Origin: Ligilactobacillus apodemi DSM 16634 = JCM 16172
GTDB lineage: Bacteria; Bacillota; Bacilli; Lactobacillales; Lactobacillaceae
Reading direction: 5' to 3'
Assembly: GCF_001434405.1 (NCBI RefSeq)
Contig: NZ_AZFT01000030.1
Span: 1,396-65,395 of the forward strand
DNA length: 64,000 bases
Numbering within the stretch: the stretch's first letter is position 1; the number at the start of each line of letters is the position of its first letter. Both the position numbers and the translations under genes were made by a program. Below the pieces are notes generated by a model. The model saw only the letters and a program-made list of their open reading frames with translations, was not told the DNA's origin and ran no database searches. Positions 9,711 to 19,020 of this stretch are shown in pieces.

Positions 9711-10856
9711 TTACTTATATTGGATCTCCACATTCATTTCATCAAGTCTTTGCTTTCCACCACTTTGGTTAGCATAATCGATGACTTCTTTACTGCTGAT
9801 CAGTCCTACTCTTCCATCAGTGTTAGTGCCTGGTAAAAATTTACCTGTTCTAATATCGGCTCCCCCAAATACATAGCGATCATTCTTTGCTCCATCGGTA
9901 GCGGCAGTTTCAGCAATTTGGAATCCACCACCGGCTTGATCAAGAGTTATAGTGATCAGAGGTCCACCGCTTGTAACAATAAATTTTGCGCCAGGATTAC
10001 GTAAGGCCCTCCATTCTTCACAGTGATTTATACCGTATAAGATCAAGGCTTTATACTTCAGCAGTTGGTCTTGATTGTAATCATCTATCGTAATAGTATT
10101 ACTGCTACTTTCAGCTCGCTTGTCTTCAACTGAGATCTTTTCGGCTAACTTATTGATCGTCGCTAGATCATTATTATCATTGATATATTTAATGATCGTA
10201 TCTAAGGCTACACTTTGTTCAGAATTGGTACTACGTTGTCCACCAAAACCATTAAAACTGTAGTAATTGACAGTATTATCAGCACTCAAAGTGTACGAAG
10301 GCCCAATATAGTTTTCATCACTTGTGTTAGTATCTTTTATCAAAGCGTACCGAATACCCTGCCCTGGTTTGTCCAAATTACTGATCAATCTCTTTGTAAT
10401 GTAAACATTGATCGAATTTGCATCATATAGTTCTTTCCATGTATCGTATGGTTTTACATTTTCTACTCCATAGTAGATGATCGCTGCTGCTGTCTGCTGC
10501 GGGGTCAATTTATTAACGACTAATTTATCTGTTTCTTTTTTGGAATTAGCTGTAGCTTCCTTTTTGGTCGTTGATTCTGACTTTTGTTTAGCAGTCAAGC
10601 TACTTTTCTTAGAACTTTCAGTACCACTATTTGAAGTAGCTGTAGTAGTCTGATCGTTATTTCTAGTAAACAAAAAGACAGCTATGATTCCAAGTACCAA
10701 TATCAAGAATATACTTGCGATCACAGTAATAGTCTTTTTCTTCTTGCCACTACTTTGATCGACTCTGCTGACTTTTTCTTCCAGTTTTTCCCGACAATTA
10801 CTGCAAAAATTGGCATCATTATCATTCTTATGCCCGCATTTTGGACACTTTTTCAT
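9711..10856 (-). CDS. Zinc-ribbon membrane protein, copy A
   Basis: The 381 residues begin with a zinc ribbon (CPKCGHKNDNDANFCSNC, residues 4-21). A basic stretch and one transmembrane helix (about 43-64) follow, then a Ser/Thr/Lys linker and an extracellular region of about 260 residues starting LTPQQTAAAIIYYG. It is a paralogue of the next gene upstream (10876-12039): the ribbon, the LTPxQTAAAIIYYG block, the NxxxYYxPSYT-like stretch and the C-terminal NQAGGKxxLxxM block recur. The cytoplasmic ribbon with extracytoplasmic domain could sense or scaffold, but the function is unknown. RBS AAAAGGAGG is strong. Probably co-transcribed with copy B, 19 bases away. Confidence 0.75.
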   Translation of the reverse strand: MKKCPKCGHKNDNDANFCSNCREKLEEKVSRVDQSSGKKKKTITVIASIFLILVLGIIAVFLFTRNNDQTTTATSNSGTESSKKSSLTAKQKSESTTKKEATANSKKETDKLVVNKLTPQQTAAAIIYYGVENVKPYDTWKELYDANSINVYITKRLISNLDKPGQGIRYALIKDTNTSDENYIGPSYTLSADNTVNYYSFNGFGGQRSTNSEQSVALDTIIKYINDNNDLATINKLAEKISVEDKRAESSSNTITIDDYNQDQLLKYKALILYGINHCEEWRALRNPGAKFIVTSGGPLITITLDQAGGGFQIAETAATDGAKNDRYVFGGADIRTGKFLPGTNTDGRVGLISSKEVIDYANQSGGKQRLDEMNVEIQYK

Positions 10857-10875
10857 ATGTTGCGCCTCCTTTTAC

Positions 10876-12039
10876 TCAGTTATCTGTTATGCTCAATTTC
10901 ATATCTTTTAAAACACGTTTACCGCCTGCTTGATTTACGTACTTTACTATCTCACTTCTATCGACAGGTGTCATTCCACTCGTAACTAGATCTACTTGAT
11001 GATCAGCATTTAAACTACCAAATGTGTACATATTGACTACTTGCCCATTTACTTTAGGAATATAAGCGATCACAAAAGTATTACGATTTTGTTCATCAGC
11101 GACCTTGAGCGTCCTATAGTCGTCATCAGTCAAAACATTCAGATAACTATCTTTACTTGCCTGATCCAGTACCTTAAATTCTTTGTAATTACTGATCGCA
11201 TAAAAAATCAAGATCTCACACAGTAAACGATCATTTGTTAGATCACTATCTGTTATTTCATTTCCATCCCCTTCAGAACGGTTATCCTGAATAGAGATCC
11301 TTTTACTTAATGCATCGACTTCTGTAACTGCATGTTGTTCATTGATATATTCGACAATATCTTTTAAATTCACGCTTTCTACTGCCGAAATATTATCAAA
11401 ATTTTCATCTAAAGTTCTAGGATCATAATAATTGATCGTATTATCTGGATCTATCGTATAAGAAGGTGCGATATATTGTTTACCAGAATACGCAGTCTTC
11501 TTAGATTCGTCTGTTGCATTCGTCGCCGCATACCGAACATTTTGCCCTGGCTTTTCCAAATTAGATGTTATTTTCTTAGTTATATTGATATTTATTGGCT
11601 CAGTAGATACATAGAGTGGTTCCCAAACATTTCGATCTGACATTGTTTTTTTCGATCCATAGTAAATGATCGCCGCTGCAGTTTGCTCTGGCGTTAGATC
11701 TTTAACAATCAATTTTTCACTTTCTTCACTAGACGAGGTCATCTTGATCGAGGAGTTACTCTTTTTTGGCTTATCTTCTGTGCTTGCACTACTACTTTTC
11801 TTTTCTATCCTTGACGTTACTTTAGTTGTAGTTTTACTTGTATTATTGCCACTGAAAAAGAAAAAAATAACGACGGCTATAGCTACACAAAACGTTATTA
11901 ACAAATATGGCATGAATTTTTTGAGCTTATTTTCTTCTTTCTTTTCAGAATGTCTATCAGCTACTAATTTTTCTCTACAATTACTACAATACTTTGCATC
12001 ATTATCGTTTTTATGACCGCATTTAGGACATTTTCTCAT
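10876..12039 (-). CDS. Zinc-ribbon membrane protein, copy B
   Basis: A paralogue of the downstream gene with the same order: N-terminal zinc ribbon (CPKCGHKNDNDAKYCSNC), basic segment, transmembrane helix (about 43-65), Ser/Lys-rich linker, then an extracytoplasmic region opening with LTPEQTAAAIIYYGSK. I chose the ATG at 12039 because GAGGGGGAG lies about seven bases upstream; the TTG one codon earlier is less likely. The extracellular halves are clearly diverged while the ribbons are nearly identical, which points to an old tandem duplication with retained cytoplasmic function. Specific function not recognised. Confidence 0.75.
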   Translation of the reverse strand: MRKCPKCGHKNDNDAKYCSNCREKLVADRHSEKKEENKLKKFMPYLLITFCVAIAVVIFFFFSGNNTSKTTTKVTSRIEKKSSSASTEDKPKKSNSSIKMTSSSEESEKLIVKDLTPEQTAAAIIYYGSKKTMSDRNVWEPLYVSTEPININITKKITSNLEKPGQNVRYAATNATDESKKTAYSGKQYIAPSYTIDPDNTINYYDPRTLDENFDNISAVESVNLKDIVEYINEQHAVTEVDALSKRISIQDNRSEGDGNEITDSDLTNDRLLCEILIFYAISNYKEFKVLDQASKDSYLNVLTDDDYRTLKVADEQNRNTFVIAYIPKVNGQVVNMYTFGSLNADHQVDLVTSGMTPVDRSEIVKYVNQAGGKRVLKDMKLSITDN

Positions 12040-12168
12040 CAATACTCCCCCTCTTTATATGAAAATGCCTTAAACAACAGATATCTATATCCATAGTGAT
12101 ATTTAAACTACCTAATTTACTACACCTATAAATAATTCACTGCTACTCAGTTTAAGTATCCTGATTAT

Positions 12169-12218
12169 AAAAAAGTTTATATCAAAGACTAAAATGACCT
12201 AGATATAAACTTTTTAAA
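12169..12218. terminator. Hairpin terminator after the DUF6232-like gene
   Basis: AAAAGTTTATATC / GATATAAACTTTTT forms a long stem with T-tracts on both sides. It lies in the 12040-12253 gap, which otherwise is AT-rich and should carry the promoter of the two zinc-ribbon genes. Confidence 0.65.
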
Positions 12219-12253
12219 TATTAATTTCTTATCGTTTTCAATTAGCAACTACA

Positions 12254-12676
12254 TCAAAATTCAGCCATGGCTTCTAGAATATAAGTGTGTAACTTATTCA
12301 ATTTCTGAAAATCAGATGGGCTAGAAAATATCCTATGTGTTTGTCCTGCAGAGGTTATAAATTCGATTGATCCATATACATTATTTTGAGTCCAAAAATA
12401 AATGTTATACCCACAAAATCCCATTACCAATATAAAAATAAGATCTAACAATAATCCAAATTCATTGAAGAAAATCAATCCTAAAAGAGCTAATCCGAAG
12501 ATTAAAAGTGATCTCTTCGGAAAAGGCACACCATACTTTTGAACTGATACATTGTTTACCTTTTTTAAGGATATACTATTTCCACCATAGCTAATCATTT
12601 TATCTGTTACTGTAACTTGTTGATCCATCCCTTCATTATCTTGAATGATTTCTTTATAAAACACTTTATTATTCAT
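12254..12676 (-). CDS. DUF6232-like small membrane protein
   Basis: The 140-residue protein has an N-terminal beta-rich stretch (QQVTVTDKMISYGGNSISLKK), two close transmembrane helices (about 56-92, LLIFGLALLGLIFF and the following segment) and a short C-terminal domain. This resembles DUF6232, a membrane family of unknown function; the match is by eye and tentative. ATG at 12676 is preferred over an upstream TTG because GGAGG lies nine bases before it. The gene is on the same strand as the zinc-ribbon and SEC10-like genes but is bounded by a terminator. Confidence 0.6.
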   Translation of the reverse strand: MNNKVFYKEIIQDNEGMDQQVTVTDKMISYGGNSISLKKVNNVSVQKYGVPFPKRSLLIFGLALLGLIFFNEFGLLLDLIFILVMGFCGYNIYFWTQNNVYGSIEFITSAGQTHRIFSSPSDFQKLNKLHTYILEAMAEF

Positions 12677-12741
12677 ATTTTTTATATCCTCCAACAATTT
12701 TTCTACTTGTAATTATAAATATGCCACATTATTTATTTAGA

Positions 12742-15615
12742 CTACTTAACACGTTTTTTTCTAAAGATATTTACACCAAGCATTCCAAGGATCATTGTAA
12801 ATCCAAGACTAACAAGTCCCATTTCCGACTTATCTCCTGTCTGTGGCAATGTATTTCCTTGTTTTTGTTCATCTTTACTTGTTTCTGATACTACCGAGGT
12901 GGCAGTCACTTGCGCTACAACCTTATCACGAGTAGTAGCTGTTACTTTCTCAGAAGCTTGTGGAACGGCTACTTGAGCTTTTTTCTCAAGTTCTGCCTTC
13001 TTTGCAGCACTATCTTGGGCGTTCTTTTCAAAACTCGTAGTAGGTGTTTCAGTCGTATCGTTTGAAGCTTCTTTGCTAACTACAGTAAATTCATTTCCTG
13101 CTGGATCGACAAGCTTATCATTTTTAGTAGTCCAACCTGAAACTTGCTTACCATTTTGATCTACAACTTGACCATTATGCTCATGGTAGCCCTTATCTTT
13201 AACAGCTAGTTCATTTTCTACACGTTGTAATTCTTTTTCTTGCTCACGTCTTCTTTGTTCTTCTTCTGATCGTTCTTTAAGTGCTTGAGCAAGATCATTT
13301 TGAGCCTGAGTTAACTCGCTTTGTAGTTGAATCAGTTCATCAGTCGTTTTATCCAATACCGCTTTAGCCGTTTCATATTCTGCTTTGGCTTGGTCTAGTT
13401 TTGTTGCTTTGAATGTTAATGCCTGTTTAGCAGTTACATGTTCAGCTTGTTTAGCTGCATAGTTTTCATTTGCCTTCGCTAAATTAACTCCGGCTTTTTC
13501 ATAACTTTCCAACTGAGCTTGCTTTTGAACCAACTGAGCTTTTAGATTATTTAATTTGGTGATCTGCTTTTCTAACTCAGTCTTTTTGTCTTCACTAGTA
13601 GCAACGGCCTGAGATAAGTTTGTTTTAGCTTGAACTAACTGATTTTTTGCAGTATTTAGTTCTTCTTTGGCTTGAGCTAATTTTTCTAATTCAGATTTAA
13701 ATTCTACTTCAACAGCTTTTAGTGCATTTTGAGCTTGTTCTAAATTCTGTGTAGCCACAGCTACTTTATTCACAGCAACTTGTTGATCTTGTTTTAGCTT
13801 AGTAAGTTGGGCTTGACTGCGTACTAAAGCATCTTTAGCTTGAGCTAATGCTGTTTGTGCTTGCTCGACTTTAATCTGTGCATCTTTTTGTGAGTTTAAC
13901 TGAACAGCGTATGATCGTTCTGCTTTTTGTGCTACAGATCTTAAGTTATCCAGAGTTGCATTTTCAGTAGCTAACTTATTCTTTTGATCATTATATTCTT
14001 TAATAGTAGCTGCATTATCTGGAATATCGATCAAATTTTGTTGGCTAAATTGAGAGTCTTTTGTATTCAAATCTGCAAACTGATCCTTATATAAAGTAAT
14101 AGGATAAATGAATTCATAATGAACGTTGCCAAATTTATCGGTGCTTACACCTAAAAATGTATTATCTTTATTTTCAAAATCATCATTTTCATGTGAACTT
14201 AAAATTGTATAAGCATGTCCCCAATTAGATCCAGCATCGTTAAACATCATTGCAACGACACCTTGAAAAATTTCATATTTTAAATCGTACATAGTATTCA
14301 TTTCACCTAATTCGGCTGAACTATAACTTTTATGCAAATTTTCATATGATGATACATTATGTTCCTTCATAATAGTTTGCAATACTTTTGTATCATGATA
14401 ATTTTTAACATTTGATTTTTGTCCAGCTTCTAGAGCATATAAAATCGAATCTTCATTAACTTTAACTGGAGGTAATCCAGCTTGTGAACGATATTGATTT
14501 ACTAGATCAGCAGCAAATAATGTAAGTTCTTTAGCTTGATCATAAGTCAAATTAGCATAATCTGCTGGACGATTTTTATCTGATTGCGGACCATGATATA
14601 AGTAATCATTATTAATGATAAATGTTTTTGGATCCATATACATATTTTGCAACATTTTAGCAGTTTCAGCTGAAACATTATTAGCTAAAATTTCTTTCAT
14701 TGCATTTTCTGGCATTTGTGGCACAATAACTACATTGTCAACTTGATCTTTTAAAGAATCTACTTTGCTTTGAAGATCGTTTACTTTATTTTGTTGAGTT
14801 GAAACAGCTTTATTAGCATTATCAACATTTGTTTTAGCTTGGTCAACTCGTTCATTAGCAGTATTTAAATCAGATTTAGTTTGGTCAACTGTTGATTGAG
14901 CATCATTTACTTTATTTTGATTAGAATTAATTTCTTGTTCTGTGTTAGAAATTTGTTGTTCAACATTTTTTTTATCTTGTTCAGCTTGTTGTAAATTAGC
15001 TTGAGCTTGATCTACTTTATCTTGAGCATCCTTTGCACTACTATTATCAACAATATCTTGAGCTTGATCGACCTTAGTTTGGGCTTGATCAACAACTGCT
15101 TGAGCATCATTTACTTTGTTTTGTTCATCTTCAACAACTTTTTGTGAAGCATCATAATCTGATTGAGCTTGATCAACTTGTGTTTGTTGATCTGTAATTT
15201 GTTGTTGAGTTTGATTAATATCATCTTTAGTTGATTGGATATTTTCAGACGTTGCATTTTCAGCAGTTTTTTCTGCTTCTTGTTGAGCTTGTTTAGCTTG
15301 ATTTACATCATTAGCAACTTGTTGTTCTTTATTTGCAGCATCATTATATTCATTTTGTGTTGTCTCTAAATTAACTTGTGCTTGATCTACCTTAGCCTGG
15401 GCTTGGTTTACTTCATTTTGCTTAACATTAACATTTGTTTGCGCTTCAGTAACTTTTGACTGTGCTTGATCGACTGGCGATACTTGTTGCTGCTGAACTT
15501 GTGTCGATCGATCGTCAGTTTGCCCTGAATTCGTTTGCGTCTCATCAGCTTTGGCTGTTTGAACCGCACTAAATGTTGCTAAACTCAATGCACTAACAGT
15601 TAAAACTTTTTTCAT
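12742..15615 (-). CDS. SEC10/PgrA-type LPxTG-anchored coiled-coil surface protein with CAP-like domain
   Basis: The 957-residue protein has a signal peptide (MKKVLTVSALSLATFSAVQT), then a long VDQAQ-rich coiled coil (about 30-290) and a CAP-like central domain (about 330-530, with FAADLVNQYRSQAGLPP and NWGHAYTIL). A second coiled coil runs to about 800, a short GxHNGQVVDxNGKxVSGW segment follows, and the end is LPQTG, a hydrophobic helix and a basic tail. This is the layout of SEC10/PgrA surface-exclusion proteins, which sit on the wall and affect cell-cell or plasmid-transfer contact; in lactobacilli they are mostly chromosomal and linked to aggregation. ATG at 15615 follows GGGGGATC. The gene diverges from a LytTR regulator, its likely controller. 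Confidence 0.85.
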   Translation of the reverse strand: MKKVLTVSALSLATFSAVQTAKADETQTNSGQTDDRSTQVQQQQVSPVDQAQSKVTEAQTNVNVKQNEVNQAQAKVDQAQVNLETTQNEYNDAANKEQQVANDVNQAKQAQQEAEKTAENATSENIQSTKDDINQTQQQITDQQTQVDQAQSDYDASQKVVEDEQNKVNDAQAVVDQAQTKVDQAQDIVDNSSAKDAQDKVDQAQANLQQAEQDKKNVEQQISNTEQEINSNQNKVNDAQSTVDQTKSDLNTANERVDQAKTNVDNANKAVSTQQNKVNDLQSKVDSLKDQVDNVVIVPQMPENAMKEILANNVSAETAKMLQNMYMDPKTFIINNDYLYHGPQSDKNRPADYANLTYDQAKELTLFAADLVNQYRSQAGLPPVKVNEDSILYALEAGQKSNVKNYHDTKVLQTIMKEHNVSSYENLHKSYSSAELGEMNTMYDLKYEIFQGVVAMMFNDAGSNWGHAYTILSSHENDDFENKDNTFLGVSTDKFGNVHYEFIYPITLYKDQFADLNTKDSQFSQQNLIDIPDNAATIKEYNDQKNKLATENATLDNLRSVAQKAERSYAVQLNSQKDAQIKVEQAQTALAQAKDALVRSQAQLTKLKQDQQVAVNKVAVATQNLEQAQNALKAVEVEFKSELEKLAQAKEELNTAKNQLVQAKTNLSQAVATSEDKKTELEKQITKLNNLKAQLVQKQAQLESYEKAGVNLAKANENYAAKQAEHVTAKQALTFKATKLDQAKAEYETAKAVLDKTTDELIQLQSELTQAQNDLAQALKERSEEEQRRREQEKELQRVENELAVKDKGYHEHNGQVVDQNGKQVSGWTTKNDKLVDPAGNEFTVVSKEASNDTTETPTTSFEKNAQDSAAKKAELEKKAQVAVPQASEKVTATTRDKVVAQVTATSVVSETSKDEQKQGNTLPQTGDKSEMGLVSLGFTMILGMLGVNIFRKKRVK

Positions 15616-15792
15616 CTTAAATGATCCCCCTATCTCCAATTCGAGTTTTATCCCAGATATATCCAAAAATCATAGTCCAGATGATTTTTATTATGTATAT
15701 CTACTTACTCATTTACCTACTATCATAGTTTTTTATCTTTAACACTATACGTAAGTATTTTACAAAACTTTAAACAAATATTAATATTTTAG

Positions 15793-15815
15793 CGTGAAAT
15801 GTAGTAATTTCTACG
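15793..15815. promoter_or_regulatory. Imperfect inverted repeat between the SEC10-like gene and the LytTR regulator
   Basis: CGTGAAAT, six bases, then ATTTCTACG, in the divergent promoter region 15616-15903. It could be a regulator site. I do not see a clear pair of LytTR direct repeats, so assignment to the neighbouring regulator is inference. Confidence 0.3.
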
Positions 15816-15903
15816 CGAATAAAATTTATTTTTGTTCTCGCTTCAAAAACTGATTTTTAGTGTTTATCATAGGAGATATAATATTGTTATTGGGGATTTT
15901 ATT

Positions 15904-16683
15904 ATGTTTAACTTTTACATTTTAGATGACGATCGGACCCAGCAAATACTTTTGGAAAAAATACTACGCAAAATCGCGGGCGAATTATCTTTATCGCATA
16001 TAAATATCGAGGCCTTTTCAAAAACTACAGACTTGGAAAATAATCTCTTGTTGCCTTCTCCCCAAAATATCTATATTTTGGATCTAGAGCTTCAAGGTGA
16101 TAAATATGCTGGTCTGAAGATCGGTAAATATATTCGTCAAAAAGACCTCTATGCCTCCATTATTTTCCTGACAGTGCACGAGGACTTCTTGAGCGTAACT
16201 TACAAATATCGGATCGAGGCCTTGAATTTTATTGCTAAAAGTAATAACGATGAATTATATGACACGTTAAAAACTGATATTGAGCAAGTTATTCAAAAAC
16301 TAGACAGTTGGTCAGTTTTCAACAAAAACATTCTCTCTCTAAAGATCAATACTGGCATAGTTCGTATTCCTTTAGAGGAGATCTCTTACTTCACAACTTT
16401 TAGTAAAGGGGCACATTCTACTGTTTTATTTACTCGGGATAACCGTCAGTACAAGATCAATCTAAAATTAGGTGAGATCGAAAAAAAGTATCCTGGAGTC
16501 TTTTTAAAACCACATCGAAGTTATCTTGTCAATCCTTATGCGATCGAGTTGATCAATTACAAAGAACATTACCTTGTTTTAGCAGGGCATGTTCAAACTA
16601 AGATCAGCATTGCCCGCGGGCGATATCGCAGCTTCTTAAAAGAATTTGCTAAATATAATATACGATCATTAAAAGAGCTATAG
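15904..16683 (+). CDS. LytTR-family response regulator (AgrA/ComE-like)
   Basis: The 259-residue protein has an N-terminal receiver domain (acidic pocket YILDDDR at 4-10, phospho-acceptor Asp in YILDLEL near residue 60) and a C-terminal LytTR DNA-binding domain from about residue 150 (IPLEEISYFTTF, LKPHRSYLVN). This is the family of peptide-pheromone regulators controlling competence, bacteriocins or surface proteins. ATG at 15904 behind GGGGAT is better than the longer frame from 15832, which would put 24 residues before the receiver fold. The partner is very likely the GHKL kinase at 17494, separated by a gene on the other strand. It diverges from the SEC10-like gene. Confidence 0.85.
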   Translation: MFNFYILDDDRTQQILLEKILRKIAGELSLSHINIEAFSKTTDLENNLLLPSPQNIYILDLELQGDKYAGLKIGKYIRQKDLYASIIFLTVHEDFLSVTYKYRIEALNFIAKSNNDELYDTLKTDIEQVIQKLDSWSVFNKNILSLKINTGIVRIPLEEISYFTTFSKGAHSTVLFTRDNRQYKINLKLGEIEKKYPGVFLKPHRSYLVNPYAIELINYKEHYLVLAGHVQTKISIARGRYRSFLKEFAKYNIRSLKEL

Positions 16684-16710
16684 TCGGTTTGTAGACTACA
16701 GCTCTTTTAA
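16669..16710. terminator. Bidirectional terminator between LytTR regulator and zinc-ribbon gene C
   Basis: TTAAAAGAGCTATAGTC / GACTACAGCTCTTTTAA, almost perfect, with T-tracts both ways. It overlaps the stop region of the two convergent genes. Confidence 0.75.
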
Positions 16711-17369
16711 TAACTTATAACGATCCATTTATAGTACTTGATCTTTGGTTTTCCTTTGTAAAAGCAAACTCCATGATCTATTAGAACATCTAAAAAATTG
16801 TTACTAGTATCTTTTGAGGATAATATGATCCTATTTCGATCCATAAACTCAATTTTTTTATTTGCAGTATCTATTCTCATCCTCCCCTTTGGACTCTTTA
16901 AATATGCCTTTACTATGTTGAGGTTTCGATCTTTGTTACTGATAAAAGCAACCTTTTTTTCCATAATAGATTTGTTTTTCCAATATGTTTTTTTATTGCT
17001 GAAATAATTACTAGACTTTCCATCACCACGAATAACATAGTATTGTGTTTGTAATGGGTGTTTTTTCTTATCTAAGTAGATAACTTTGATCTTCTTATAA
17101 TTTTGCTCAGTATAACTAACAGATGTATATTTTCTTACTCCATAAAATATTCCTATCCCACCAAACAAGACCATCAGGCTACTAAAAATAACGAATACAT
17201 TTTTAGATTGTAAAAAACTTTTAGGAACTTTCCGAAGATTTTTCAAAAAAGGAGCTTTCTTTTTTGTCAACGAAGCTCCGCAATTACTACACCAATTACT
17301 ACCTAAAGGGCATAATTTCCCACATTTTGGACAGACTAGACTATACCGATATGGCTGTTTCCTACTCAA
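16707..17369 (-). CDS. Zinc-ribbon membrane protein, copy C (diverged)
   Basis: The 220-residue protein has an N-terminal zinc ribbon (CPKCGKLCPLGSNWCSNC, residues 14-31), a basic stretch, one transmembrane helix (about 57-80) and a basic extracytoplasmic domain of about 140 residues. It shares the ribbon-helix-outside plan with copies A and B, but its outer domain is different. Start is TTG at 17369, chosen because GGAGG lies eight bases upstream. It lies between the response regulator and kinase genes on the opposite strand, an uncommon insertion into a two-component pair. Function unknown; a link to signalling is inferred from position. Confidence 0.7.
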   Translation of the reverse strand: MSRKQPYRYSLVCPKCGKLCPLGSNWCSNCGASLTKKKAPFLKNLRKVPKSFLQSKNVFVIFSSLMVLFGGIGIFYGVRKYTSVSYTEQNYKKIKVIYLDKKKHPLQTQYYVIRGDGKSSNYFSNKKTYWKNKSIMEKKVAFISNKDRNLNIVKAYLKSPKGRMRIDTANKKIEFMDRNRIILSSKDTSNNFLDVLIDHGVCFYKGKPKIKYYKWIVISY

Positions 17370-17493
17370 TTAATATCCTCCAGCTTAAAAATATTTTCAA
17401 TATTTATCACAACCTATTTGATTTATGGTAAAATCATAAGTGATTTTTAACACTATAGTAACACTTATTGCTTTTAAGGGGGAATATTTTATT

Positions 17494-18849
17494 ATGCCAT
17501 ATTTTGCAATTCCAACATTTATACCTACCCAATATCCATCTTTATGGGCTTGGCTTTCATCCGCAGTACTCTTTAATTTGTGCTATGGATCAATGTTTTT
17601 ATATGCTTATAGTCGTTTGACTAAAACTCGTATCGCACCGATCTATTACGTGATCGCAGGTATTATCTACGCTTTTGCAATTACTATCATCGGCACAACT
17701 TTTGCAATTATTTTAATGACGTTAGTCTTATATTATTTTGTCTTACATAAGCGGACAGATCTGAACATCGTTGCAGCACAGTTCTTTTATACCAATTTTT
17801 TATGTAACTGGCTCTATGGATTGATCGGACAGTTCGTTACATTAAGCTATCGCACTATATCGCCTACACCGACTTATTTTGTGTCGTTTTATCAGCTTAG
17901 CTTTATCCGATTAGCATGTGCTTTAGTAGTAATACTGTACGTGATCAAACTCACGACAAAATACTTTGAAAGCTATAGTCGCTATGTCGTTACACAAACA
18001 CCGCTTCTTGCATGGTGCTTTAATATCTCCACTATCGCATCACTATATCTTCTTTATGCGATCAACTATAGAATGCTTTCCGTTTCACTATCGATCTTTT
18101 ACTTACTCGGTAGCATCCTGCTCATTTGCGGGATCTGGTTTATAAAGCACACAGCAGATTACTATAAATTCAAGACACTCTCGTATAGCACGATGTTTGA
18201 ATTGACTGAACTACAACAATACACTAGCCAGATCGAAGTTATGTATGACGATATGCGTCGTTTCCGCCATGACTATAAAAATATCTTGTACAGCTTATCT
18301 AGTGCTATCGACACAAACGATATCGAACTTGTCAAAAAAGCTTTTGATTCAGTAGTTATTCCGACTCAAAGAAATGTGACAACTTCAACTAGTGTTTTAG
18401 CTGATCTGAAAAATCTCCAAAATATCGAGCTTAAAAGTTTGATCTACAATAAAATAATGCAGGCCTTAGACCAAGGACTTACTTTTGAGGTCGAGATCGA
18501 ACACAAGATCAAATTAGCCGAGGCATTTGATCTCTTAGATGCTGTCCGTTGTATCTCGATCCTTTTAGATAACGCGATCAATGCTACGGTAAATTCTAAA
18601 GAAAAAAAGGTCAATTTTTCATTTTTTGATTCTGAAGGGATCCAATACTTGATCATTGGGAATTCAACAAAAGAAGAAATGATCGATCTAAGTACTCTAG
18701 CACAACAAGAAAGTAAACTTGGCAGTTCTCATGGGATCGGACTTAAAAATCTCCAAATGATCTTGGCTAGATATCCAAATATCCAAGACAACTGTCGTTC
18801 TAATAATTACTGGTTCGAACAAGTGCTCATGATCCCTCTGAAAGCCTAA
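17494..18849 (+). CDS. GHKL sensor histidine kinase (AgrC/ComD-like)
   Basis: The N-terminal half has about six transmembrane helices. It is followed by the phospho-acceptor motif FRHDYKNIL (about 260) and a GHKL ATPase domain with the N box (LLDNAINAT, about 360) and G box (SHGIGLKNL, about 420). The layout matches peptide-sensing kinases of the AgrC/ComD class. ATG at 17494 behind GGGGG is preferred; an in-frame GTG at 17440 would add 18 residues. The cognate regulator is most likely the LytTR protein at 15904. I found no convincing pheromone precursor or processing gene near it, so the signal is unknown. A strong terminator follows. Confidence 0.85.
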   Translation: MPYFAIPTFIPTQYPSLWAWLSSAVLFNLCYGSMFLYAYSRLTKTRIAPIYYVIAGIIYAFAITIIGTTFAIILMTLVLYYFVLHKRTDLNIVAAQFFYTNFLCNWLYGLIGQFVTLSYRTISPTPTYFVSFYQLSFIRLACALVVILYVIKLTTKYFESYSRYVVTQTPLLAWCFNISTIASLYLLYAINYRMLSVSLSIFYLLGSILLICGIWFIKHTADYYKFKTLSYSTMFELTELQQYTSQIEVMYDDMRRFRHDYKNILYSLSSAIDTNDIELVKKAFDSVVIPTQRNVTTSTSVLADLKNLQNIELKSLIYNKIMQALDQGLTFEVEIEHKIKLAEAFDLLDAVRCISILLDNAINATVNSKEKKVNFSFFDSEGIQYLIIGNSTKEEMIDLSTLAQQESKLGSSHGIGLKNLQMILARYPNIQDNCRSNNYWFEQVLMIPLKA

Positions 18850-18852
18850 ATT

Positions 18853-18906
18853 AAAAAAGAAGTATCACTTTGTGAAAACTTATCTCAAAGTGATACTTCT
18901 TTTTTA
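18853..18906 (+). terminator. Terminator of the kinase gene
   Basis: AAGAAGTATCACTTTG / CAAAGTGATACTTCTT stem followed by six T. Confidence 0.85.
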
Positions 18907-18963
18907 TTGTTAATTCAAAATTAGCTAGATCGTATCATCTCACTTCGATAGTCTCATTTAAAG

Positions 18964-18995
18964 AAAAAAGAGGTAATGCCTGCCACATTACCTCG
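18964..18995 (-). terminator. Terminator of the oxidoreductase/CPBP operon
   Basis: On the minus strand GAGGTAATG / CATTACCTC is followed by CTTTTTTC, just after the stop at 19021. Confidence 0.75.
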
Positions 18996-19020
18996 AAGAT
19001 ACGTTTCATAAATCAATCTT

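Noticed and set aside
14740-15500. Short repeats such as TTGAGCTTGATC that resemble a repeat array
   Set aside because: They encode the VDQAQ heptads of a coiled coil within a long open frame, so they are coding repeats, not CRISPR.
15616-15903. A pheromone precursor gene for the AgrC-like kinase
   Set aside because: No short frame with a ribosome site and a double-glycine or AgrD-like pattern was found here, in 17370-17493 or in 18850-19020.
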